A stretch of 64,000 nt of DNA from Hydrogenovibrio sp. 3SP14C1 (GCF_029625905.1 NZ_JARTLM010000002.1:1-64000); one strand, 5' to 3'; counted from the stretch's first letter, positions 40,008-49,995 are shown. Made by a program: numbers and translations. The notes: generated by a model from the letters alone, not told the origin.

Positions 40008-41036
40008 ATGAAAAAGAATATTATCGCTCTAGCAGTTGCATCTGCTATCGCCGCGCCAGTAGCAATGGCTGACGCTCCTACTGTATATGGTAAACTTAAC
40101 CAAGCATTAGAGTCTGTATCAGAAAATGGTATCCAGGTAAACTCTCGTGCTTCACGTTTAGGTGTTAAAGGGTCTTCTGATTTAGGGAACGGTCTAAAAG
40201 CAGTTTATAAAGTTGAATTCAGTGTTGGTATGGCTGATGGTTCTGCAATTGGTAACCGTAACCAGTACGCTGGTCTAGCGGGTGGTTTCGGGACAGTATT
40301 GATGGGTCGTCATGACACACCAATGAAAATGATCCAGTCAAAAGATCTATTTAACGATTCTCATTACGGTGATGACCGTCGTTTCAACGGTGGTATTGGT
40401 TATCTGAACCGCTCTGGTGAAGTACGTGCAAACAACGTATTAGCGTATGTTTCACCTTCTTTTGGTGGTGTTAAGCTGATTGCAGCAGGTGTAACTGAAG
40501 CTCAAGATAATGCTACTGCGGGAACTACAAACAAAGATAGTTCACTTACGAATGTTATGTCTTTTGCAGCGGCTTACGGTTCTAAGAAGAAAGGTCTTTA
40601 TTTAGCAGCAGCTTATAATACTTTTGATAAGAAAACTGGTGTAGATGGTAGTGAAACACGTGTAACAGCACAGTATGTTGTTGCAGGTTTACTAGCAAAC
40701 GTTTCTTATAACAATGCTGATCTTAAGAGAACTCCTGGTTCTTCAGTTGCTTTCACAAAAGCTTCTACTATTTCAGCAAATATTGGTTACAAAATGGGTA
40801 ACCTAATGCCTAAAGTTAAGTTTGCAACCATTGATTATGATAAGACAGTACAGTCTAAAGACTCTACGTCAATGGCCGTTGGTGTTGATTACAAGCTTGG
40901 TAAGAAAACCACAACTTATGCTGAGTACTTAACAGTAGATAAGTATAACCGTCAAGGTGCTAACTTTAACTCTACTACTATTGCGAATGGTAAATCTACA
41001 GATGTTATCTCTGTTGGTTTAATCCACAAGTTCTAA
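40008..41036 (+). CDS. Gram-negative porin
   Basis: 342 residues. Signal peptide MKKNIIALAVASAIAAPVAMA (cut after AMA). APTVYGKLNQALE, the SRLGVKGSSDLGNGLKAVYKVE strand, GFGTVLMGRHDTP in the constriction loop, and the C-terminal VISVGLIHKF with terminal Phe are typical of trimeric porins of the beta- and gammaproteobacterial type. It lets small solutes cross the outer membrane. It follows a strong promoter and an FNR-box/sRNA region. Confidence 0.92.
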   Translation: MKKNIIALAVASAIAAPVAMADAPTVYGKLNQALESVSENGIQVNSRASRLGVKGSSDLGNGLKAVYKVEFSVGMADGSAIGNRNQYAGLAGGFGTVLMGRHDTPMKMIQSKDLFNDSHYGDDRRFNGGIGYLNRSGEVRANNVLAYVSPSFGGVKLIAAGVTEAQDNATAGTTNKDSSLTNVMSFAAAYGSKKKGLYLAAAYNTFDKKTGVDGSETRVTAQYVVAGLLANVSYNNADLKRTPGSSVAFTKASTISANIGYKMGNLMPKVKFATIDYDKTVQSKDSTSMAVGVDYKLGKKTTTYAEYLTVDKYNRQGANFNSTTIANGKSTDVISVGLIHKF

Positions 41037-41076
41037 TTTAATTGCTTGCGTTAGCAAGTCATTAAGTTAAATTTGA

Positions 41077-41103
41077 AAGCCCTGCTTATGCGGGGCTTTT
41101 TTG
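41077..41103 (+). terminator. Terminator after the porin
   Basis: AGCCCTGC, TTAT, GCGGGGCT and six T: strong stem with a wobble pair, 40 bases behind the stop. Confidence 0.85.
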
Positions 41104-41183
41104 TTCCTACTATCGATAAAAATGGATAAGATAGTCTTGTGTATTTTTATCAGTAGTCAGAAGTGTTAAGAAGGATGTAGTTC

Positions 41184-41666
41184 ATGTCTAAAAGAAAGTG
41201 TCAGCCTTGTACTGCTTGTTGTGATGGTTGGGTGCAAATAACTGTTAAAGGCTGTGAAGCCTATCCTGGTCATCCTTGCCCGCATAGCACGGGAAAAGGG
41301 TGTGATGATTATGAAAATCGTCCGGTCAGCCCGTGTCGCGAATTTGAATGTGCCTGGGTCAGGCCTGGGAGTTTTTTGCCTGAAGATTTTCGACCTGATG
41401 AATGTGGTGCCTTAGTCATTGATCATATTTTGAAGTGGCAAGGATTGGTGGTGGACTTAGCGGTTCCAGTGGGGCGAGAAATTCCTGAAAAGACATTGCA
41501 ATGGTTGATGCAGCATGCAGAACAAACCATGCGCCCTTTAATTTATCAAATGCAAGACCCTGATTCGACAGAGCTTGAAAAAAATCCATTAACCTTGGCT
41601 TACGGTCCACCGGCTTTTCAGGAGTGGGTGCTTGAGCAACAGGCTCAGGGAGTGAAGTTATGGTAA
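41184..41666 (+). CDS. YkgJ-type cysteine-cluster protein
   Basis: 160 residues. CQPCTACCDGWVQ, then CEAYPGHPCPHS, GCDDYENRPVSPCREFECAW form the multi-cysteine cluster of the YkgJ (CxxCxxCC) group, thought to bind Zn or Fe-S. The rest is helical. Single gene with its own upstream region; function unknown. Confidence 0.85.
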   Translation: MSKRKCQPCTACCDGWVQITVKGCEAYPGHPCPHSTGKGCDDYENRPVSPCREFECAWVRPGSFLPEDFRPDECGALVIDHILKWQGLVVDLAVPVGREIPEKTLQWLMQHAEQTMRPLIYQMQDPDSTELEKNPLTLAYGPPAFQEWVLEQQAQGVKLW

Positions 41667-41876
41667 TGCTTACGAAATGATTGAGATGGTGCAAAAATAA
41701 TATTCTGGTGCAAAATATGACAGAAATATAAAGCAATATTGATCTAATGTTTGGTTTATTGATAGGTTTTTGAGTTAAGCTGTTGTTTTTAAAGTTTAAT
41801 TCTTTTGTTGGTACGCTACTTTCTTTAAAGTAGTTGATTTTATTAAGTCATTATTCGTTAAACTTGGAGTATAAAA

Positions 41877-42596
41877 ATGAAAAAAACATTTTCTGTTAAA
41901 TCGTTATTAGTTTCTATGGCCATCGCTTCTTCTGCTGCTTTATCTGTTGCACCTGCAACTACGCAAGCGGGCGTGACTGGAAACATGGGCGCGGTCTCCA
42001 CTTATGTGTTCCGTGGTGTGTATCAAACGGGTGCAGCAGGTCAAGGTGGGATTGATTATGAATCAGACTCTGGTGTTTATGTCGGGACTTGGTTATCTAA
42101 CGTTGATACTGGTGGTGCTAAAAGTCAACACGGTTTAGAGTATGATCTTTATGGCGGTTGGGCAGGTACTGCTGGTGGTGTTGATTTAGGTGTTGGTTAT
42201 GCAGGGTATTTTTATACAAACGGTTTTGACCAAATGTATAACGAGTTGAATCTGTCAGCTGGTTTTGGTGGTGTAACCATTGCCTTTAACCCAGGTGTTT
42301 ATGATAAACCAGATGCAAAAGGGCATTCTACAACAAACTATTACAATGCTAATGTTAGTGGTGATATCGGTCCGATCTCTGCGACTTTAGGGTATAACGA
42401 CTGGGATACATCAACCGGATCAACTAAAAGTGGTGCAGTAAACACTTATGTTGAATTGTCTTATTCAAAAGAATTGACTAAAGGACTTGATGGTTCTATC
42501 ACGTATATGGGTAGCCAAGCTGAAGATGCAGCAGGTAAAAGTGACATTCAAAACTATTTAGTATTTGGTGTGACTTCAACATTCGATATTATGTAA
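41877..42596 (+). CDS. TorF-family putative outer-membrane porin
   Basis: 239 residues. Signal peptide with APATTQAG near residue 30, then GNMGAVSTYVFRGVYQTGAAG, VYVGTWLSNVDTG, HGLEYDLYGGWAGTA and the C-terminal YLVFGVTSTFDIM. This is the small beta-barrel family (TIGR02001) with the hallmark VFRG. The substrate is not known. A terminator follows. Confidence 0.85.
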   Translation: MKKTFSVKSLLVSMAIASSAALSVAPATTQAGVTGNMGAVSTYVFRGVYQTGAAGQGGIDYESDSGVYVGTWLSNVDTGGAKSQHGLEYDLYGGWAGTAGGVDLGVGYAGYFYTNGFDQMYNELNLSAGFGGVTIAFNPGVYDKPDAKGHSTTNYYNANVSGDIGPISATLGYNDWDTSTGSTKSGAVNTYVELSYSKELTKGLDGSITYMGSQAEDAAGKSDIQNYLVFGVTSTFDIM

Positions 42597-42627
42597 TTTA
42601 TTTTCCTCCTTATAGTTAGTTAGATTT

Positions 42628-42652
42628 AGCGGGCATTTGCCCGCTTTTTTTG
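42628..42652 (+). terminator. Terminator after the TorF-type gene
   Basis: AGCGGGCA, TT, TGCCCGCT and seven T. Confidence 0.9.
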
Positions 42653-42704
42653 TTTATGTTCTTCTGCTTTTTGTTTTAAACTAATTAAAAAGAAATAAAA
42701 AGCT

Positions 42705-43721
42705 ATGAATCTTATGCATTCTTGTCACAGTCAGCCACAATCAGGGTTTATTATGATGTTACTTGTCGTCGTTATGGCGGTTGGTGCAGCGGCTTTCTTT
42801 AGTCTTTATAGTGACAATGCTTCTCTACGACACCAATCCGATCATTATTTAACCCGCATGAGTCAGTTAAATGAAGTTAAGCAACAGCTACTGAAATATG
42901 CGGTTTTTCAACCAGAGCTGTATCAAAGTGATTTAATCTCCAATAGTCGAACTTATAAAGAAGCTAGTAAGATTCCTGGGCCTGGGTATCTACCCTGTCG
43001 GGATTTAGATGGTGATGGTTGGGTGTTAGGGGCAGAAACCAGTTGTGGAAATCCACGTGATCCTTCTGACGAAACCACGGGGTTTGTTTATGGTTTTTTA
43101 CCCATTGGGTTTAAAACACGTAATTTCTTTTTCGGTGCACTTGAGCCCCAGCAGTTTTACTATGTGGTGGATGAACGGTTTGTGAATGGTAATAATTTAT
43201 ATAACAACGGTTCAACAGGGCGCTATGCACCGTTGAATACCGTGTTAGCGCCGTCTACTGCACCGGATGCACCCCCGCCTAATGCATTGCCAGCGGGTTC
43301 ATTGCCTTGGCTGACCTTAAATGGTGTCGAAGGGTATGTTGCGCTGATTATTTTTCCTAATACGCCGCAAGTGTTCAGCGATGGGTTTGAACAAGATCGG
43401 TCTCAAGGTGGTTCAGCAGTTGATCGCATTGCAGATTATTTAGATAGGCGTTTTGATGATGAAGGGAATCGCCTTGATGGCAATGCGGATGGTAATCGGC
43501 ATTTCTTTAGTCAAGGGCAGGCAAATATAGGTGTTAATGACTTAGTGGTTGGTATTACGTTTTCGGAATGGCGCGCGGTTGCCTTGAATCGGGTTTGCAG
43601 TCAGATTGGAGAGTTAAATCAAGTCGATGAGAATGCCGCTTACTGGTTTAATGACTATGATTCTATTCAGAATCCTTCTGGTGGTAACTGGCGTGGGTTA
43701 ACAGGAGCATGTGAACAATGA
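42705..43721 (+). CDS. Atypical prepilin-like protein, GspK/PilX-like layout
   Basis: 338 residues. QSGFIMMLLVVVMAVGAAAF is a prepilin-like segment with Gly before Phe, but without the Glu at +5, as in GspK. A large periplasmic head of about 300 residues follows with GPGYLPCRDLDGDGW, an aspartate-rich loop. Its head shares the LPC-DxDxDG block with the next two genes. First gene of the cluster to 48322; it overlaps the next start by 4 bases. Confidence 0.75.
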   Translation: MNLMHSCHSQPQSGFIMMLLVVVMAVGAAAFFSLYSDNASLRHQSDHYLTRMSQLNEVKQQLLKYAVFQPELYQSDLISNSRTYKEASKIPGPGYLPCRDLDGDGWVLGAETSCGNPRDPSDETTGFVYGFLPIGFKTRNFFFGALEPQQFYYVVDERFVNGNNLYNNGSTGRYAPLNTVLAPSTAPDAPPPNALPAGSLPWLTLNGVEGYVALIIFPNTPQVFSDGFEQDRSQGGSAVDRIADYLDRRFDDEGNRLDGNADGNRHFFSQGQANIGVNDLVVGITFSEWRAVALNRVCSQIGELNQVDENAAYWFNDYDSIQNPSGGNWRGLTGACEQ

Positions 43722-44605
43722 ATCGAACACTTGTTACTCATGGAGGGTTCACTTTAATAGAAATGGCGTTTGCCCTTTTGTTGATTGGTTTGATTCTAGG
43801 GAGTGGGCTGAGTTTTTTTGGTGTTTTTCATGAGGTGGAGAATAGCAAAGTCGCTGAGAGGCAGATGCTGGAAATTAAACAGGCGATGCTGACGTATTTA
43901 AAGGTGAATAAGCACCTCCCTTGTCCGGATACGGACCAAGATGGAAAGGAAAATAGAAAAGAATCAGGCGGTGTTCTGGTTTGTAGAGACCGAGAGGGGC
44001 AGTTACCTTCTAGAGATTTGGGTGTGCCAAGAGAGGATGTTTGGCATAACCCATTTTATTACCGTGTTAATGCACGCTCGGAGAATAAAAAATATATTAA
44101 TGATCTCTGTCAGTCAGCGAGTGTTTTTGGGCAAGCTGGGGCACGAACGCTACCGAGCCAATCTGGTATTTGCGATACGAGTCATATTTTTTATTGTCAT
44201 TGTTCTTCCGCAAAGACTGATGGTGCGTGTGTAGGGAATTGTCGTTTTTCGGAAGATCCCAGGCCTGGTGATTTTTCGCCATATTTTATAGTGGAGACGC
44301 CTCCAAACGGGGTGGATGAGGCTGATTCTTTAAAAAACATGAAAGTCATTGATGAAAAACAGGAAGAAATCGACAATGGAATTGTGGCCATGGTGGTATC
44401 GTTTGGTAAAAATGGGTTACAAACTTGGCAAAACTGTCAGTCAGCAACTGCTTCCGGTACGGAAGAGCGAGAAAACTGTGATGGCGATCAATCGGGTGTG
44501 TTTCAAATTAATCGATCGGATGTGATGGATGATTATTTAATCTGGCTAAATATGTATGATGCTAAACAAGCCTTGCTTGAAGTAAGAGGATTTACCAGTG
44601 ATTAA
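43718..44605 (+). CDS. Prepilin-like protein (class III/type II)
   Basis: 295 residues. HGGFTLIEMAFALLLIGLILG is a canonical prepilin cleavage and helix, with Glu5. The head carries HLPCPDTDQDGKENR, LPSRDLGVPREDVWHNPFYY and several paired cysteines. Starts 4 bases inside the preceding gene. Likely a minor pilin of the same filament as its neighbours. Confidence 0.8.
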   Translation: MNRTLVTHGGFTLIEMAFALLLIGLILGSGLSFFGVFHEVENSKVAERQMLEIKQAMLTYLKVNKHLPCPDTDQDGKENRKESGGVLVCRDREGQLPSRDLGVPREDVWHNPFYYRVNARSENKKYINDLCQSASVFGQAGARTLPSQSGICDTSHIFYCHCSSAKTDGACVGNCRFSEDPRPGDFSPYFIVETPPNGVDEADSLKNMKVIDEKQEEIDNGIVAMVVSFGKNGLQTWQNCQSATASGTEERENCDGDQSGVFQINRSDVMDDYLIWLNMYDAKQALLEVRGFTSD

Positions 44606-45977
44606 AAAACAATATAAGCTAGGGTTTACACTCATTGAAATGGCTTTGGTGTTGGTGATTGTTTCGTTATTAATAATCGGTTCTATTGTGACATTAAAAT
44701 CTCAAAATGAGCAGGTGAGATATGTTGATAGTCGTCAGTTTCTATCACAAATAAAGCTGGCTTTGTTGTCGTTTAATGGTGTTAACAGTTATTTGCCTTG
44801 TCCTGATATTGACAGGGATGGAGTAGAAGATCGCGCTGTTAATGGCGCCTGCACTGGAAAAGAAGGAACGGTTCCTTATCGGGATATTGGGTTGCGTCTA
44901 GCCGATGTTCGGGATGGTTTTTCGAATTTGGTGCGCTATGTTGTTAATGAAGAAGCGACTGTTATCGAAAGTATGCAGGATGCGGGGCATTCAGCTAGCT
45001 ATTTTTGTAATGCGGTTTGCTCAGCGGGTTCTGCTTCAGCAGGCGTGCTGCCTGTTTTTCAATTAACCACGCCACCTGTTGCCGGGAATGCGGGGCTGGG
45101 TAACTACAATGTCTGTTCAGAGGAAGCTTCGCTTTGTAATAATAGCGCTCAAATGGCTTATGAAAGTCTTTCTGTCATATTGGTTGCCGCAAATAAACGA
45201 GGTGGAATCAATTGCAACGAACGCGGCAATCCTGAAGTTGAGAATTGTGATGGAGATGCTTTATTTTGGCAGGGAAGTTTTGCTGAAATGCCCGCGGTGA
45301 GTGGTTTTTTTGACGATGAAATTTCGGGATTGTCTGGTTATGAAATTAAATCGCACTTTTTGAAAACGCACCCGAATGCGTTGTTTGACTCTTCATTAGG
45401 TGGTGGAACACCACCTGGTTCAGGAGATGTTCCTGTGTTGCCCTCCGGAACTTTTGATACCACTATTTCTGGCAATTTTAATGATAGCGGTGACTTTTTA
45501 GCCACGAATGGTGATGATTCATTAGAAATTACAGGCGATTTGAATGCCAAGTTAAACCTTAAAAATGGGGATAATACATTGCAAATTGGAGGCAATCAAA
45601 ACGACGCATTAGATACCGGGACGGGTAATGATATTGTGTGGATTTTGGGCAACGCACAAGGCGCTATTTCATTAGGGCAGGATGATGATAACTTGACTAT
45701 TAATGGGGATTTGAATGGCTCTAAAACTTTAAAAGCAGAAGGTGGGGATGACTTTGTCTATATACAAGGAAATGTAAATAATTCTGTTGATATGGGACCG
45801 GGTAATGATTCTTTAAAAATAGATGGGATGATTAATGCCAACCTATATGGTGGTTCAGGTGATGATACGCTTTATGTCGATATGCTTGAGCAGGAGTGGC
45901 ATGATAGTGGCTATGAAAGTCGTTTGAACAGTTTTGAAGTGGTTCAATTCAGTGACGGATCGTCATTGAATTTATAA
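44598..45977 (+). CDS. Prepilin-like protein with C-terminal RTX-like repeats
   Basis: 459 residues. LGFTLIEMALVLVIVSLLII is the pilin N-terminus and YLPCPDIDRDGVEDR the shared head motif. From about residue 293 a proline/glycine linker leads to seven repeats of about 19-20 residues: NGDDSLEITGDLN, NGDNTLQIGGNQN, GTGNDIVWILGNAQ, DDDNLTINGDLN, GGDDFVYIQGNVN, GPGNDSLKIDGMIN, GSGDDTLYVDM. They combine RTX-like G-x-DD-x-L strands with N/G turns, a beta-roll-like solenoid that may bind Ca. It overlaps its neighbour by 8 bases. I know no named family with this fusion. Confidence 0.8.
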   Translation: MIKKQYKLGFTLIEMALVLVIVSLLIIGSIVTLKSQNEQVRYVDSRQFLSQIKLALLSFNGVNSYLPCPDIDRDGVEDRAVNGACTGKEGTVPYRDIGLRLADVRDGFSNLVRYVVNEEATVIESMQDAGHSASYFCNAVCSAGSASAGVLPVFQLTTPPVAGNAGLGNYNVCSEEASLCNNSAQMAYESLSVILVAANKRGGINCNERGNPEVENCDGDALFWQGSFAEMPAVSGFFDDEISGLSGYEIKSHFLKTHPNALFDSSLGGGTPPGSGDVPVLPSGTFDTTISGNFNDSGDFLATNGDDSLEITGDLNAKLNLKNGDNTLQIGGNQNDALDTGTGNDIVWILGNAQGAISLGQDDDNLTINGDLNGSKTLKAEGGDDFVYIQGNVNNSVDMGPGNDSLKIDGMINANLYGGSGDDTLYVDMLEQEWHDSGYESRLNSFEVVQFSDGSSLNL

Positions 45978-45986
45978 GGAGGTTAG

Positions 45987-46586
45987 ATGGCATCGGTATT
46001 ATTGGTCGATGATGATCAAAGTTTGAGAGCGATGTTATCTTTTTCCCTCAAAGGATCTGGTTATACAGTCTATGAAGCCAATTCCACGGTTGATGCAATT
46101 GCTTTGTTAAAGGAACAAGTGGTTGATGTAATGATATTAGATATGGGGATGCCACCTAATGAGCATGCCGCGACAGAAGGATTAAGGTTGCTGGAATGGG
46201 TGTCTGATCAAATGTTGAATACTAAAATAATTGTGTTAACGGGGCAGTCTGCTGACGAAACCTCTTACTTATCTATTAAGTATGGCGCGTTTGATTTTTT
46301 GACCAAGCCTGTGGAATACGATGTCTTAAAACGGTCGATTGATCGTGCTTTGTTATTTTTAAAACAATCACAAAAACTAAAAGAGCAAGAAGGGGTTCAA
46401 AAGGTTGAACTGGATCTTGAGATGGGGAATGGAGTGAAAGCGGCTCGAAATGCGGCTGAATTGAAAATATTGAAGCAGGTGTTAAGCGATACAGAATTTA
46501 ATATTCATGAAGTGGCACGCCGACTGGGATTGAAGCGTGAAAACGTGTATTACCTTATTAATAAATATGGCATTGAGCGCTCTTGA
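45987..46586 (+). CDS. Response regulator with Fis-type HTH
   Basis: 199 residues. REC domain with VDDD at 7-10, phospho-Asp52 (VMILDMGMP), and FLTKPVE with the invariant Lys near 106. The C-terminal LKILKQVLSDTEFNIHEVARRLGLKRENVYYLIN is a Fis-like HTH without the AAA domain of NtrC types. Starts 9 bases after the RTX-pilin gene with a GGAGG site and overlaps the kinase by 4 bases. Confidence 0.9.
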   Translation: MASVLLVDDDQSLRAMLSFSLKGSGYTVYEANSTVDAIALLKEQVVDVMILDMGMPPNEHAATEGLRLLEWVSDQMLNTKIIVLTGQSADETSYLSIKYGAFDFLTKPVEYDVLKRSIDRALLFLKQSQKLKEQEGVQKVELDLEMGNGVKAARNAAELKILKQVLSDTEFNIHEVARRLGLKRENVYYLINKYGIERS

Positions 46587-47653
46587 TGATTTCTGAATGG
46601 GGAGAAGAGCTCGCTTCTGGTGCTCTGTTGGTTGGGGTTACTTTGATTCTAGTGGTCTTGTATCTACACACTCAAAGCCGACGTTTAAGAAAATTGATTC
46701 TGAAGTTATATGACGTGAATAAAGTCGTAAGGCAAGATGCCTTGGATTTTGTTGACCAGGCCTGGCCAATTTTAAACGCCGCTGGTTTTAGAGGAATGAC
46801 AGGGCAAATCATCTGGTTTGGTGAAATAAAAACCATTGAAAAAGGCGCTGATGCCCAAGTGGCTTACCCTGTCAGTATTGCTGAAGGGGGGATGGATTTT
46901 CAGTTGTCTTTGTCGGCACCGCGCTTAAGAGGGGAAAAAAAGTTTTTCGCTCAGTTGATCTTTCAAACATTTAAATCCTTATTAGTGTTGGATGTCAGTA
47001 ATAAAAATACCCAGTTTTTCTTGTCACAAAAGCGATTAGAAAAATATCAGCTATTGGTACAACACGATATCAAAAATCTAGCCCAGTTTATTCAATTGTT
47101 AGCGGACCAAGTGCGAGAGGCTAGCTCAGAAGACGAGAAAAATTCTTTGGTTAACCACCTCAAAAAAGTACTGCCTGTTGTGACAGAGCGTGCTGAAAAA
47201 ACCATCAAACAGATGACGATTTCCAGCGGTTCTTTCCAAAGTGTTGAACCCATTGAGTTTGCCAGTGAAATTGCACGAATTGCACAAGGGATAGGGATTG
47301 AGTATCAGTTGAAAGGTCTGTTTAGTTGTTCCATGTCTTATGCCTTATTTGAACAGGTCATTAAAAATGTGCTGGAGAATTTTCAGAGCCATGGTGATGG
47401 AAGCCCTGTTTTGATTGAGGTTATGGGCGATGGACAAGTTGTGTTTTCGATGACGCATCAAAAGACACGTGAGGCTATTCAAAGTGAGCGGTTGTTTGAA
47501 CCTTTTTGGTCTAGTTCTGAAGAGGGGATGGGATTAGGGTTGTTTATCGCACGAGAGTTGTTGTCCACGATGGGCGGCGCTATTTATTTTGAAGCGCTAG
47601 AAGGAAAAAATCGATTTGTTGTACAGTTCTGTTCCCATGTGGTTCTGGCATAA
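46583..47653 (+). CDS. Sensor histidine kinase
   Basis: 356 residues. One membrane helix (LASGALLVGVTLILVVLYLH), no clear periplasmic sensor, then a domain of about 130 residues. The phospho-acceptor is probably His161 in QHDIKNLAQFIQLL. ATPase motifs: VIKNVLENFQSHG and GMGLGLFIARELLSTMGG. It resembles PrsK-type kinases. Coupled to the response regulator inside the pilin cluster, so it may control it. Confidence 0.88.
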   Translation: MMISEWGEELASGALLVGVTLILVVLYLHTQSRRLRKLILKLYDVNKVVRQDALDFVDQAWPILNAAGFRGMTGQIIWFGEIKTIEKGADAQVAYPVSIAEGGMDFQLSLSAPRLRGEKKFFAQLIFQTFKSLLVLDVSNKNTQFFLSQKRLEKYQLLVQHDIKNLAQFIQLLADQVREASSEDEKNSLVNHLKKVLPVVTERAEKTIKQMTISSGSFQSVEPIEFASEIARIAQGIGIEYQLKGLFSCSMSYALFEQVIKNVLENFQSHGDGSPVLIEVMGDGQVVFSMTHQKTREAIQSERLFEPFWSSSEEGMGLGLFIARELLSTMGGAIYFEALEGKNRFVVQFCSHVVLA

Positions 47654-47749
47654 CTTTAAGGGTAAGAAAAATTTACTCTGTGTTTCTTTGCAAATTGGCT
47701 TAAACTAAAGCTATAAATAATAAAATAGATAATTAATGGATGAGAGGAG

Positions 47750-48322
47750 ATGAAAATGTCATTAGTTCGTCAAAAAGGGTTTACGTTGGTTGAAATGGCA
47801 ATTGTCTTGGTGATTATCGGCCTTTTATTGGGCGGTGTGCTGAAAGGACAGGAATTGATCAATGGCGCTAAAATCAAAAATATTCACAATGACTCACAAA
47901 GTATTGTATCGGCAGTGCTGACGTATCAGCAGCGTTATAAAGCATTGCCGGGGGATGATAACGCGTCTGCCATTGCCCTCCTTTCAACAAATACAGGGAA
48001 TGCAAATGGTGTAATAGAAGCCGATGAACAAACAGGCTTTTATGAAATGTTGCGTCGAGCAAACCTTTTGACGGGCGATCCAGCGGATACGACTGCCCCA
48101 GCGCATGCGTTTGGCGGGAATATTGTAGTGACGCCTGATGCCTATACTAATGCACAGGGTAACAATATTTGTTTTGCCAATATGCCGGGCGATGCCGCGA
48201 ATATCATCGATAATCAATATGATGATGGCATTCCAAGTTCAGGAGCAATTCAAGGGCATGATAGTGAAACGTCCTATGCTATTGATGGTTCCACGACTTA
48301 TGATTTGTGTTATCGACTTTAA
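47750..48322 (+). CDS. Prepilin-like protein, major-pilin type
   Basis: 190 residues. KGFTLVEMAIVLVIIGLLLG is the pilin N-terminus, followed by VLKGQELINGAKIKNIHND and KALPGDDNAS, the ALPGD element of type II/IV-like pilins with a short head. Separate from the kinase by 96 bases with a probable own promoter. The strongest candidate for the main filament subunit of the cluster. Confidence 0.85.
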   Translation: MKMSLVRQKGFTLVEMAIVLVIIGLLLGGVLKGQELINGAKIKNIHNDSQSIVSAVLTYQQRYKALPGDDNASAIALLSTNTGNANGVIEADEQTGFYEMLRRANLLTGDPADTTAPAHAFGGNIVVTPDAYTNAQGNNICFANMPGDAANIIDNQYDDGIPSSGAIQGHDSETSYAIDGSTTYDLCYRL

Positions 48323-48342
48323 GTTGATGGTGCTAGAGAGAT

Positions 48343-48367
48343 AAGCCCCGATTAACGGGGCTTTTTT
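48343..48367 (+). terminator. Terminator after the pilin gene
   Basis: AAGCCCCG, ATTAA, CGGGGCTT and six T. Confidence 0.9.
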
Positions 48368-48497
48368 GTTTTTACTGTTTTTATCGGGCTTTGTGGTAGA
48401 ATACGCGCCCTAAATTTGAATTTTATTAATTAGAATCAATAAGATAGCTTTATTAAAGTCGTACAAATATTAAGTCTTTATCTTTTAAGGTCGGGTT

Positions 48498-49931
48498 ATG
48501 TCAGAATTACAGTCACGCACGTCTCCGTTTTCAGGCGGTTTATTCATCAAAACTTACGGGTGCCAGATGAATGAATACGATTCAGATCGTATGGCAAAGT
48601 TGTTAGAAAAAACCTATGGCTTGAGTCTGGTGGAAACACCTGAAGAAGCGGACATGCTGCTTTTGAACACCTGCTCTGTGCGAGAAAAAGCTCAAGAAAA
48701 AGTGTTTGATGAACTTGGTCGCTGGAAAAAGTGGAAAGCAGCCAAGCCGAATCGAGTGATTGGTGTGGGTGGCTGCGTGGCCTCTCAGGAAGGGGATGTG
48801 ATTCGTAAGCGCGCGCCTTTAGTGGATGTGATCTTCGGGCCGCAGACCTTACATCGCTTACCGGCGATGATAGATGAAGCCTTGACCTTACGCGGAGCGA
48901 CCGAGCAGGATAAGAAGCTGAAAAAACGGGCAATTATCGATATCTCATTTCCAGAGATTGAGAAGTTCGATAATTTGGCCGAGCCTGAGTCGAACGGTGT
49001 GTCTGCATTTGTTTCTGTGATGGAAGGCTGTTCAAAGTATTGTACTTTCTGCGTGGTGCCTTATACCCGTGGCGAAGAGTTTAGTCGACCGTTTTCGGAT
49101 GTGATGGCTGAAATTGAATCGTTGGCTCAACAAGGGGTTCGAGAAGTTAATCTTTTGGGGCAGAATGTCAACGCGTATCGCGGTGAAATGCCGGATGGTG
49201 AAATGGCTGATTTGGCGGTTTTGATTCATGCGGTCAGAGCGGTTGAAGGCATTGATCGTATTCGTTTTACCACGTCGCATCCAAATGAAATGACGCAAAG
49301 TCTGATTGATTGCTATGCAGAAGTGCCGGAATTGGTTTCTCATTTACATTTACCGATTCAGTCCGGTTCTGATAGGGTGTTGGCGATGATGAAGCGTAAT
49401 CATATGGCGATTGAATATAAGGCGACCATTCGTAAGATTAAGAAAATTCGTCCTGATTTAAGCCTGTCTGGTGACTTTATTATTGGTTTTCCAGGAGAGA
49501 CGTGTGATGACTTTAAAGAGACGCTCGCTTTGGTAAAAGAAATGAATTACGACCGTTCTTTCAGTTTTATTTATAGTCCCCGCCCAGGGACCCCTGCCGC
49601 CAGTTTGCCGGATGATGTTGAATTGCATATGAAAAAGCGTCGACTGCAAGCGTTACAGGCAATGTTGAATGAACAAACCGCAGCGATCAGTGAAGGCATG
49701 GTCGGGACCACACAGCGTGTTTTAGTTGAAAGGTTGTCTCGTAATTCAACCAATGAAGTGTCGGGTCGTACGGAAAACAACCGAGTGGTGAACTTTGAAG
49801 GACAGCCGGAATTGATTGGTCAGTTTGTGGATGTATTCATTGAAGAAGCCTATACCAATTCTTTAAAAGGGAAGTTGGTTGCCACACCGGAAGCAGAGCA
49901 GTTTAACCAACGACAGTTTTATGCATTGTAA
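48498..49931 (+). CDS. miaB: tRNA-2-methylthio-N6-dimethylallyladenosine synthase
   Basis: 477 residues. The N-terminal cluster cysteines appear in [22 protein letters not shown] and GVGGCVAS; the radical-SAM C-x3-C-x2-C is in [17 protein letters not shown]; a TRAM-like end has [13 protein letters not shown]. MiaB adds methylthio to i6A37 of tRNAs reading UNN codons. It starts the miaB-phoH-ybeY-corC-lnt group. Confidence 0.97.
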   Translation: MSELQSRTSPFSGGLFIKTYGCQMNEYDSDRMAKLLEKTYGLSLVETPEEADMLLLNTCSVREKAQEKVFDELGRWKKWKAAKPNRVIGVGGCVASQEGDVIRKRAPLVDVIFGPQTLHRLPAMIDEALTLRGATEQDKKLKKRAIIDISFPEIEKFDNLAEPESNGVSAFVSVMEGCSKYCTFCVVPYTRGEEFSRPFSDVMAEIESLAQQGVREVNLLGQNVNAYRGEMPDGEMADLAVLIHAVRAVEGIDRIRFTTSHPNEMTQSLIDCYAEVPELVSHLHLPIQSGSDRVLAMMKRNHMAIEYKATIRKIKKIRPDLSLSGDFIIGFPGETCDDFKETLALVKEMNYDRSFSFIYSPRPGTPAASLPDDVELHMKKRRLQALQAMLNEQTAAISEGMVGTTQRVLVERLSRNSTNEVSGRTENNRVVNFEGQPELIGQFVDVFIEEAYTNSLKGKLVATPEAEQFNQRQFYAL

Positions 49932-49995
49932 TTCTAAATTTTTTTCATTATGATGGGCTTATTATAAAGCTCGTTTCTTATATGGTTATTGTTCA

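Noticed and set aside
39890-40072. Short plus frame crossing the porin start
   Set aside because: It begins in the terminator and overlaps the signal peptide in another frame; no ribosome binding site.
42705-48322. Cluster as a complete type II secretion or type IV pilus locus
   Set aside because: No assembly ATPase, platform protein, prepilin peptidase or secretin is present.
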